DNA of 64,000 nucleotides. Origin: Isoetes taiwanensis (taxonomy: Eukaryota; Streptophyta; Lycopodiopsida; Isoetales; Isoetaceae). Location: positions 310,001-374,000 of the forward strand of contig JAJEKV010000140.1 in assembly GCA_021234155.1 (NCBI GenBank). The letters are read 5' to 3'. Position numbers and translations under genes: made by a program. Within the stretch, counting starts at the first letter, position 1, and every line of letters starts with the position of its first letter. The notes beneath the pieces were generated by a model, which searched no databases, had not been told where the DNA came from, and saw nothing but the letters and a program-made list of their open reading frames with translations. Shown piece by piece: positions 57,001 through 64,000 of this stretch.

Positions 57001-58051
57001 GCAACTATCCGTCTATTTCTATAGAAACAGACAGGAAAGAGCAGCAAAATAGAAGAAGGGTATTGCAATACCTGTGTAAAGAGATTCTCCCTCAGCAATG
57101 ATTCTTCTGCACAGTACATACTACCCAAGAACCCAAGCAGATAAAGTAGCGTTTCTCCTTCTACTGATCCCTCCCTGCAGATTGATGGATTCCTTCTACT
57201 GATTTACCTTCAGAATCTCCTCCTTCAATGCAAAGTGTGTCTTCTTAAACCCTGATTCACATCGCACCTTGATGTGCTCCGCTCACCTTCTAACAACAAC
57301 CTGCTGTCAGATGTATAAGCCTGCAAAAAGATATTACTTGAGCTTAACTTACAGCAGATGCAAGGCCCCAATTCATGTATACAAATAGGTCATGCCTATA
57401 CCTGATCAGTAGTCTTCAACAATATCACGCTCTGCTTGGCTCTGAGCGTAGAAAAGAAGGAAAGACTGTTGAGTGCCTGTCACCAAGTAATCATGTATTA
57501 GAACTGATAACAGTTAAAATACAATATATAGTACATATACTTTCAGAATAAAGGGTAAAACAGTGACGCCTGTGATGCCGCCGCTTCTATGGCCTCTGTG
57601 GAGTATCCCGCTTCTATGGCTTCTGTGGAGTCCAGATTATAGAGTTGTATCCGAGCAAGCGTGGCAGCATGCCGAAGATAAGGCATCCATCGAAATCGGC
57701 CCCAAAATGAAAATATTTTGATATGTCCGATTTTTGGAATTCGGAATTTTTTTTCTGGCGGCCAAAATATTAAAAACCTTAGAAAAACCAACCCAAAAAA
57801 AAATCCAAAAAGTTTTCGGGACCTCGGAAAAACCGAATTTAAACAATAGGATTCCTTTCCTGAAGGCATAATAGAACCTTATTATCATTTATATAACCCT
57901 CACACATTGTAGTCTACGGATCGTGCAACACCATGAATGAAAGGGGATTGTGATTGTCCTACAATCTCAGGATCGTTCGGCCAAAGACAAAACGGTCCCA
58001 GGCGATCTTGTACTACCTCGTCATCGCGTACACGCCCACTGACCGACGGTA
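54082..58051. other. Upstream of the reductase exon: introns or intergenic DNA
   Basis: About 4 kb, mostly AT-rich. A 105-codon minus frame at 55375-55692 is open and has a protein-like composition (for example VALHSSGYGYSNSREDNG), but I cannot assign it. A 108-codon minus frame at 57543-57869 contains a short duplicated STEAIEA coding block. No GxxxGxG dinucleotide-binding exon was recognised. One of these frames could be an exon of another gene. Confidence 0.35.
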
Positions 58052-59553
58052 TGTGCCGACGCGTGTAGCGGCGGAGTAGCCCCTAGGGGGCAATTTGCAA
58101 GGTATGTGTAGGTGCATTTATTAATGTGCACATTTACCAATGTGCACATTTATTAAGGTGCACACCTTTCCATGTGGATACATTTATGCCACCTAGCCAT
58201 TAAAGGCAAGTGGGCCATTCCCAATTATCCCACATGCCTAAAGGGATAATTGAAAACCCTAGCCCTAACCCCTTGTCTATTTAGGTAGGAAGAAACCCTA
58301 ACTTGCCATTTTCGTCCATAGGGTTCTAGAGCTCTGTTTTGGCTGCTCCAGGAGTCAAAACCACCTCCCAGACTCTGTCGGAGCGAGTTGCACCATTAGT
58401 TTTCCTTGATTCAAGCAGTTCAGCAGGATGGTCGAGTTCAGGGCAGGAGGAGCGAACCAAGGATAAGGTATTTAGTCAATTTAATAGCCTAAACCGCCTT
58501 CCAATCATCGAATCAGTAGGTTTAGCCTATTAAATTGCCCATAGCAGCCATTTAGATCCCCGCCATTGAGACTCTAACTAAAGAACCTAACTCTATGATA
58601 TAGATTAGATCTAGTTCTTTAGTTCTTCTGTGATGTATATGGATGATGTATCTCTGTGAACTCCTTGTATTGGGAAGGGGGGTAGAGACCCTAAAGCTTA
58701 GTAGTTGATGCTCCTAGAGTAGCCTCTCTAGCACACTGTAGATTCGGCCTGTGTACAAGAACCACACCTGGTTGTGGGTGAAGGGGCCAGACTGGCTAAG
58801 AAGGAGGTTCGTGTTCTGACTCTTGAACGATCCCTCTGGTGTGTAAAGCCTACCGGGGATCATTATGACTAGGTCTAATGGCTTGCCACTGAGTGCGGGC
58901 AAGGCATGGGCTCGACACCCGTGGAGTGGTGTTCACTTTCCAGTGGGTTTAGTCGAATAAGGGCAGTGGCCCTCTAGTTACCTTGAGTCAGCATGGAGAC
59001 CTCTGGTGGGAGTGATCCCTACCTGCCCCATCGGAACTGGGGAGATGCAACCCAGGAATAGCCCCTTTGGCTATGCATCCGGCGAGCTACAGTCAGGTCC
59101 CAACACTTTTTCAGCCTACTCTGCAAAGTGTGCACAGGAGGGGTGGATGGAGGGGACAAACCTAAGCCATGTTCTTATGCCAGCCAATTCCATTGCCATG
59201 AATTCTGTCTGCAATGAACTCTGGAGACCCAAGCCGTCAGTCATCCCTTTGAGTCTGAGCCATGGGTAGGATTTCCCATATGTATTGTGCTGATCTTTGT
59301 CTATGCAGATGTTGATGTACCACCCTTTGAGGTGGATATGTGATGATATTGTATACTGACATGTATGTTTACGTTTCCGCAGCTAGGTAGGCCCTGAGGA
59401 AGACGGGGTAAATGACCCCTTCACTCTTCCCACTGAAACTCATTACGGTTGCAGTGATATGTGGAGGGCCCTGTATCAGCATGGAGCTGGTATGGGGGAT
59501 GAACTCCTGTTTGTATATGGTGAGTACACCGTATACGAGTAGGGGTCGTCACA
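58052..59553 (+). repeat. Element 2 5' LTR
   Basis: The right end is clear: AGTAGGGGTCGTCACA followed by the PBS. The family core GCAAAGTGTGCACAGGAGGG is at 59123. The left end is placed at TGTGCCGACG (58052) by analogy with TGTGACG termini and an LTR length near 1.5-1.6 kb; that boundary could be off by up to 100 bp. Confidence 0.7.
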
Positions 59554-59554
59554 G

Positions 59555-59567
59555 TGGTATCAGAGCC
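59555..59567 (+). other. Element 2 primer binding site
   Basis: TGGTATCAGAGCC lies one base after the LTR end, an exact match to the plant initiator tRNA-Met complement. Confidence 0.93.
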
Positions 59568-59761
59568 AAGTTCTTGGAGACCAAGAGCAAAGCACTGACC
59601 ATGCTCCCAGTAGTACTAACTTGATAGGATCCTCAAACCTCGAAAAATGGGGAAATTTTTTTTTCTCATTTTTGTAGTATATGCTAAGCTAGTAACAAGT
59701 TAAGTGAATAAGAACATAAAAAGACTAAAATTAGTGAGCCAAAACCTTGAAAAGTAGGATG

Positions 59762-60043
59762 GTCTCACACGTCGCGCCAGGACAGATAATGAAAATCTCA
59801 TTTTCGGGCTGGGCGCAACCTGTGAGACATCGAGCCCAAAACACCTAAAAAAGTCATGAATTTCAGAAAAATAACTTGGTAATTCGAATTTTAAGCTAGG
59901 AATTAGCTAGAATTAGTATGTTACATCCCTAAAACCATGCTTAGAAAGTATAAAATTTAGCATTAGAATCCACCATGTCTCCAGACGTTATGCCAGACCA
60001 AAAATGACACTTTCATTTTCAGTCTGGGCGCAATGTGTGAGAC
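59762..60043 (+). repeat. Hairpin pair 1 (upstream of the H3-like gene)
   Basis: Copy 1 (59762-59828) runs from GTCTCACACGTCGCGCC to GGGCGCAACCTGTGAGAC; copy 2 (59977-60043) from GTCTCCAGACGTTATGCC to GGGCGCAATGTGTGAGAC. In each the two arms of about 30 nt are inverted copies joined by a short loop around AATGA and TCATT. Start-to-start distance is 215 bp. Confidence 0.85.
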
Positions 60044-60133
60044 CATGAGGTTAGAAATGCTTAAATTTAGGTGTTTTAGGTGTTTTAGGTGACCCAAAAG
60101 GGTAGTTTGAAATTTGACCTAAAATGGCCCGTC

Positions 60134-60142
60134 TATAAATAG
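60134..60142 (+). promoter_or_regulatory. TATA box upstream of the element 2 H3-like gene
   Basis: TATAAATAG lies 105 bp before the ATG at 60239. It is well outside the LTR, so the gene appears to have its own promoter. Confidence 0.7.
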
Positions 60143-60238
60143 ACCTAGACCCCCATTTTCACGCTCTTCTTTAGAAAATCGCCCCCTTGCCAAGGCAATT
60201 TTTTTTGCTTACGACATTGAATCGAGGAACCGTCAAAT

Positions 60239-61507
60239 ATGGCCCGGACGAAACAGACCGCTAGAGTCCCTCCAGGTGTCACTCCTCCCAGCGCCCTACT
60301 CCAAGAGATGCTTCGGCAGCGCGTCGCTCAGCAAGGAGGTCAACCTTCAACAAGTGAGGGAGAGTTGTCCGAGGAGCACCCCAGCAACATCAACGACCAA
60401 GAAGGGGGTGGGACAGAGGTGGAGGAGGATGCACACTCCGATGCGGGAACAGAGGTCCTAGGCGAAGAGCAGCCGGACGTCATGCAGAAGATCCTTGAAG
60501 AAGTGGACGAGGAGATGAGAAAGAAGAACGAGGAGCAAGATCGGGCCGAGGAGGAAAGGAAGAAGAAAGAAGAACAAGATCGGGCAGAGGAGCAAAATGA
60601 AGAACAGCAAGAGTCGAGGCTCGAGCCAGCTGAGGAGGAAGAGCTCGCGGCATGGATAAAGATGCACGAAGCCAAGGAGCGCCGTCGGGAAAAGAAGAGA
60701 AAGAGGGAAGAGGAGGAGCCAAACGCAGCCCAGGAGCTGAAGAAGAGGAAGGCGAAGGTCGTGAAGGTGGGCAAAAGGAAACTCGTGAATGTTAAGCGGG
60801 TAAAGGGTTTCGTCATCAACGAACCATCAACTGACCAGCCCCCGGCCTCCTCCGACGATTCCGACGAAGACTACGTCCCCAACACCGAGGGTGCAAGCTC
60901 TTCAAAACCCCTGTGAGGAGCGCATAAGCACTGACCCGAGCAGCCCCAAAGAAGCGCAGGGCCCCCACCATACCCGACGGGATAGGGTCAAAGCATCGCG
61001 CCACAAATAGAGGCGACGTGATATACCCCGCAAGGTCTATCGGCGAAGCTAAGGGAGCACAACGCCTTCATGGTGAAGTGGGAGGCGACAACGATATTAT
61101 CGGAGCACGTGAGTGAGGACTATCAAGGTGGACACCCGAACTAAGAGCCAAACTCAAGCCGCCACCACAGTAGGCTTCCAAGCCTCCTAGACCACCGTGG
61201 GAAGAAGAGGACCGGCAGGAAGGAGTCTCGAGAGGAGAGCCCCGGCGGAGATCGCACTTTCAGCCAGAGCTACGGGTTTTGATCCCCTCAGGTACGCTTC
61301 ACCCGCCTAGTCCGAGAGGTCATCCAGGAGTACAACACGGATATGAGGGTGACGGACGAGATGTTGCTGACCCTGCAAGAGGCAGCAGAGCAAAAACTGG
61401 TGCAACATTTTAAAGATTCGACAGCCTGCACAGTTCATGCGAAGAGGGTCATACTCATGAGGCAAGACATGCATCTTGCTAGCCACATCAAGGGAGAGCG
61501 CCCTTAA
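60239..61507 (+). pseudogene. Element 2 histone H3-like gene
   Basis: The start codon at 60239 opens MARTKQTARVPPGV: residues 2-9 equal the H3 tail A1-R8, including K4. A frame of 225 codons follows, with an acidic region, an E/K/R coiled-coil-like stretch (residues about 80-160), a basic KKRKAKVVKVGKRK patch and an acidic SSDDSDEDY patch, then TGA at 60914. Beyond this, frames shift; KLREHNAF at about 61050 resembles the H3 alphaN start. From 61292 to 61507, 71 codons give FTRLVREVIQEYNTDMR, LQEAAEQKLVQHF, CTVHAKRVILM and IKGERP, an ungapped H3 core about half identical to canonical H3 by my hand alignment. A possible intron is GTGAGT at 61109 to CCCCTCAG at 61291. Loop 1 has canonical length, so it is H3-like rather than CENH3-like. 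Confidence 0.92.
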
Positions 61508-61651
61508 GATTTTGTAAATAATAGAAAATTTTTGTTAATATAAATAGTTTTTGGCTAAGTAATATGTGTAATCTTGCTTAATTAGGTTAAGATATCGAAT
61601 TCTGGCTTTTGTTTTAGTTAAAATGAACACTTTGAGCAAATTTGAGAGGAT

Positions 61652-61917
61652 GTCTCACACGTCGCACCAGGACAGAAAATGAACTTTTCATTTTTTACCG
61701 GGCGCAACGCAGAGACCATGCCCCAAAAGTGCCCAAAACTGCTCCAAATTGACCAACTAAAGGGTCAATTCTGCCTAACTCGACAAGTCCAGTAGAATTA
61801 GACCCTTACATCACCCAAATTGGACACGTTTAACCCAATTAGAGTCAATGTCTCACACCGCCGCTGCCAGGCGTAAAATGAACTTTTCATTATCGGTCTG
61901 GGCGCAACGTGTGAGAC
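61652..61917 (+). repeat. Hairpin pair 2 (upstream of ORF2)
   Basis: Copy 3 (61652-61716) runs from GTCTCACACGTCGCACC to GGGCGCAACGCAGAGAC; copy 4 (61850-61917) from GTCTCACACCGCCGC to GGGCGCAACGTGTGAGAC. They share AAAATGAACTTTTCATT at the tip. Spacing is 198 bp. They belong to the same family as hairpins 1 and 2. Confidence 0.85.
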
Positions 61918-62109
61918 CTCTCAGCATTTTCTCCACCATGCCATATCCAAATGACCTCCAATTTATTGCAATAGGTTCATTAGTTGATCTTAACATGATC
62001 AAACCCCAAAAGTAGCCTTCAAATTCTCATTTGCACCTCCTAATAGGTCAGAATTGCCCAACCCCAGTAAATTTCTAGGTCATCCAAAAATTAGGATTTT
62101 TCACCTTTC

Positions 62110-62118
62110 TATAAATAG
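62110..62118 (+). promoter_or_regulatory. TATA box upstream of element 2 ORF2
   Basis: TATAAATAG, the same word as before the H3-like gene, 121 bp before the ATG at 62231. Confidence 0.65.
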
Positions 62119-62230
62119 GTCTCCATTTCTCACTTAGCACCCTACAAGTTTGCTCTTGACAGTTTAAGCGATTTTCCAGCTCCCTGAGGCGCTTCTGCAT
62201 CTGTTTGCGAGTCTCATCTTCCCTAGATCC

Positions 62231-63527
62231 ATGGCAACTAGCGACTTCAGCGATGGTACAAATCGCCAGCCCATGTTCGCCGAGGTCGATGTCAACGACA
62301 TCTTCCGAAATCATTAGGAAAGAGATAGATGTCCAAGCAACTCAGATGCAACCCCAAAGATATAAGCAAGTATTAGCCGAGTTCCAAGCTAGGGTAGGAG
62401 CCTCCCTAGTGCAGCTACCCCCTTGCACAGGCTATTTTGTTCCCCGCCCATCCCTTCAAGCAGCCTTGGGCGATGGTCCAAACGTTGCCAAGTACTTGAC
62501 CAACAAGGCACAGAGGCTGCCATATTACATGGTCCTGACAGTTGACAGGACCAAGTATTTTTCCTACACCGTTGCCTTAGCCATTTTCCTTTCCCACCGT
62601 GCTGAAAACCCAATGGGGGGAACCTCTATTCCTCCCATGGAAGTAGACCCCATAGCAGCCTCTCCAAGAAGCAGAAAGCGTGATGCTTTTGGCAAGCCGA
62701 CGAAAGCGGAAAGGAAGAGCGTAAGAAGAGGAATCTGACGAGGAAGAGTACTCTGAGCTCGACCCGCAGGGAAGAAATCGGCGGCAAGCATAAGAGGAGC
62801 TAACTAGCTTTCGAGCGGAGCCTGACCCCTCGAAGTCGCCCCCACTTGGGCTAGGCATCACAAGCCTAGCCCCATCATCATCGACGGCGGAGGGAGTATC
62901 TCGCCCTCGGCCGACATCCGTAATCTCCCCGAATGCAGGAAGAGGGAGCTCCGGCTTGATGAGTTGCTGCACCAACTACAGCAGCAACCAGACTTGGACG
63001 ACTTCATCGTCCGAGGAGTCTCAGACTTCCCGCTTCAAGTGAGGGAAGCCGACACCTATACAGGGGAGTCGACTTCCGACATCCAGGCCTACAACAACAT
63101 CAGGCAAATAATGGAAGCGTGAGAGCTGCCAACTGAGGAGGAGTTCTACGCCCTCCAGGAACAGATGGGGATCCGCGGCAAGACCACGAGCATCTTGACC
63201 ACCTCCAGCAAGAGGAGCAGGGATCGACATCAGGCGGGTCGACTCGACAATCAGAGACTATCAAGAAATGATGGAGGTAGAGGTCGATGAATACGCCGGG
63301 CGGCATAGAGCTGGAGGCCAAGCAAGTGGAGAATCATCAGCGACACACAATGACATGTCGCTGAGATACTATCTTCCCCTGCTGCTGGATGGGAGAATAG
63401 CGGTAATACACCGCAAATTCAGTCCCCGGGGCGAAGAAGGAGTGTTCATGCTCATCGCACTCTCTGGCTTTGGCAGGCATGCTCGAATAGCTGCAAATGT
63501 CGACTATGCTGGCTTAGTTAAGAGAGC
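62231..63527 (+). pseudogene. Element 2 ORF2, truncated by an inserted LTR
   Basis: The ATG at 62231 opens MATSDFSDGTNRQPMFAEVD, meets a stop near 62315, and continues in another frame (to 62738) with VLAEFQARVGASLVQL, LPYYMVLTVDRTKYFSY, ALAIFLSHRAENPMGG and MEVDPIAASPRSRKRD. A last frame (63268-63527) has RYYLPLLLDGRIAVIHRKF and GVFMLIALSGFGRHAR. Similar phrases in the same order occur in element 1 ORF2. I recognise no known domain. It ends where the inverted LTR begins at 63528. Confidence 0.6.
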
Positions 63528-64000
63528 TGTGACGTCCCCTACTCATATACGATGCCCGCACCGTATACAAACAGGAGTTCATCCCCCGCACCAGCTCCAC
63601 ATCGACATGTGGGCCCTCCACATATCACCGGACCGCCCGAGTCCACAAAGGGGAAGAGTGAAGGGGTCATTTTACCACGCCTTCCCTCGTGGCCTACCTA
63701 GTCTGCGAAGCGTAAAACATACACGCCGGTAACATAACATCATATATCCACCTCGAAGGGTGGCACATCAATATCCGCATAGACAAAGATCAGCACAATA
63801 CAAAGGAAGTTCCTACCAAGGCTCGGACTCCGGGGAAGGACCCACTAGCTTGGGCCTCCAGAGTTCAATGCGCATGAGAATCATGACAATGGATTGGGTC
63901 TGGCATAAGAACATGGCTTAGGGTTGTCCACTCCATCCGCCCCTCCCCGTGCACACTTTGCGTAGTAGGTTGAAAAGTGTTGGGACTCGATCGTAGCCAC
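63528..64000 (-). mobile_element. LTR of a related element in inverse orientation, cut by the window end
   Basis: It begins TGTGACGTCCCC at 63528 and is the reverse complement of the right third of the element 2 LTR, including the family core at about 63919-63961. No PBS lies on its left, so 63528 is an outer LTR end, with AGAGC (63523-63527) as the candidate target duplication. Whether it is a solo LTR or a full element cannot be seen. Confidence 0.85.

Larger units (their letters stand above)
58052..63527 (+). mobile_element. Element 2: LTR retroelement with H3-like gene, 3' part cut off
   Basis: Plus-strand layout: 5' LTR (about 58052-59553), PBS (59555-59567), two hairpins, TATA, H3-like gene, two hairpins, TATA, ORF2. 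The H3-like gene and ORF2 follow the order found in element 1. At 63528 an inverted LTR of a relative begins and interrupts ORF2, so gag-pol and the 3' LTR would lie beyond the window if they exist. The LTR core and termini show it belongs to the same broad family as element 1 and the solo LTR. Confidence 0.8.

Noticed and set aside
57543-57869. A 108-codon minus-strand frame next to the LTR of element 2
   Set aside because: It is composed of Phe/Lys-rich low-complexity sequence and a short STEAIEA duplication; nothing supports a protein.
60340-60819. A 159-codon Ser-rich minus-strand frame
   Set aside because: It is the antisense shadow of the Glu/Lys-rich linker of the H3-like gene.
60239-61507. 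An ordinary host histone H3 gene that happens to lie here
   Set aside because: The gene sits just after a PBS inside an LTR element, has a linker of more than 200 residues not found in host H3, is followed by ORF2, and a second LTR element has the same order.
60239-61507. A centromeric CENH3 gene
   Set aside because: Loop 1 between TDMR and LQEAAE has canonical H3 length without the usual CENH3 insertion, and the tail begins with exact H3 residues, which CENH3 tails do not keep.
58052-64000. One element with inverted terminal LTRs (a palindromic retroelement)
   Set aside because: The inverted LTR at 63528 has no PBS at its inner side and cuts ORF2, so it is better read as a later insertion of a relative in the opposite orientation.

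Overview
This window is a transposon-dense piece of a large land-plant nuclear genome. The evidence is degenerate plant-type PPR coding fragments, the last exon of a plant 3-ketodihydrosphingosine reductase, Copia and chromovirus LTR retrotransposons primed by initiator tRNA-Met, several LINEs, a small Helitron and a MITE-like element. A fern, lycophyte or other large-genome plant would fit, but the lineage is not settled by what I can read. I see no bacterial operons, CRISPR arrays, rRNA or tRNA genes. Almost every coding region is broken by stops or frameshifts.

Layout. 1-3.7 kb: low-copy sequence with a MITE-like insertion (710-948) and a duplicated exon-like block (965-1195 and 1416-1645). 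3.0-9.4 kb: a PPR pseudogene (minus strand) split by a complete 5.4 kb Copia element (3689-9062) with both LTRs, PBS, PPT and a TAACA target duplication. 9.5-13.4 kb: tandem repeats and a very CpG-rich block (11230-11500). 13.9-24.3 kb: an old minus-strand LINE (LINE-A) cut by three later insertions: a solo LTR (15567-17161), a truncated LINE with a 13 bp target duplication (20425-20703), and a plus-strand LINE of a different type (LINE-B, 20769-23952). 27.5-46.2 kb: a plus-strand LINE (LINE-C) interrupted by a 13.1 kb chromovirus, 'element 1' (31341-44458), flanked by TTCTT. 46.2-58 kb: low-coding DNA with a heat-shock-element cluster and TATA box (47272-47430), a 1.1-1.2 kb tandem duplication with matching splice sites (48861-51131), a Helitron (52081-52319) and the reductase exon (53832-54081). 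58-64 kb: a second LTR retroelement, 'element 2', truncated at 63527 by an inverted LTR of a relative that runs off the window.

Main discovery. Both LTR elements carry, between the primer-binding site and the expected position of gag, a gene for a histone H3-like protein. In element 2 (60239-61507, plus) the protein opens with the first eight residues of the mature H3 tail (ARTKQTAR), continues through a long charged linker and ends with an ungapped H3 histone-fold core and a GERP terminus. In element 1 (42270-41208, minus) the start is ARTKQTLRK, again followed by a charged linker, an H3 alphaN helix, the LCAIHAKRV core motif and an H3-like end. In the ARTKQT codons the two elements differ at five of six third positions while the peptide is unchanged, which points to selection on the tail. 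Downstream of the H3-like gene both elements carry a second, unrecognised but mutually similar ORF (ORF2), and the internal genes have their own TATA boxes about 90-120 bp upstream of their ATG codons. Pairs of 65-70 nt inverted repeats (hairpins) precede three of these ORFs. Element 1 also encodes a chromodomain at the integrase C-terminus, the module family that binds methylated H3 tails. I know of no description of an LTR retrotransposon that encodes its own H3-like histone, but I could not search.

Caveat. The two LTRs of element 1 are almost identical in AT-rich stretches but differ by many small indels in G/C runs, so some frame breaks in GC-rich genes here may be sequence or assembly errors rather than decay.
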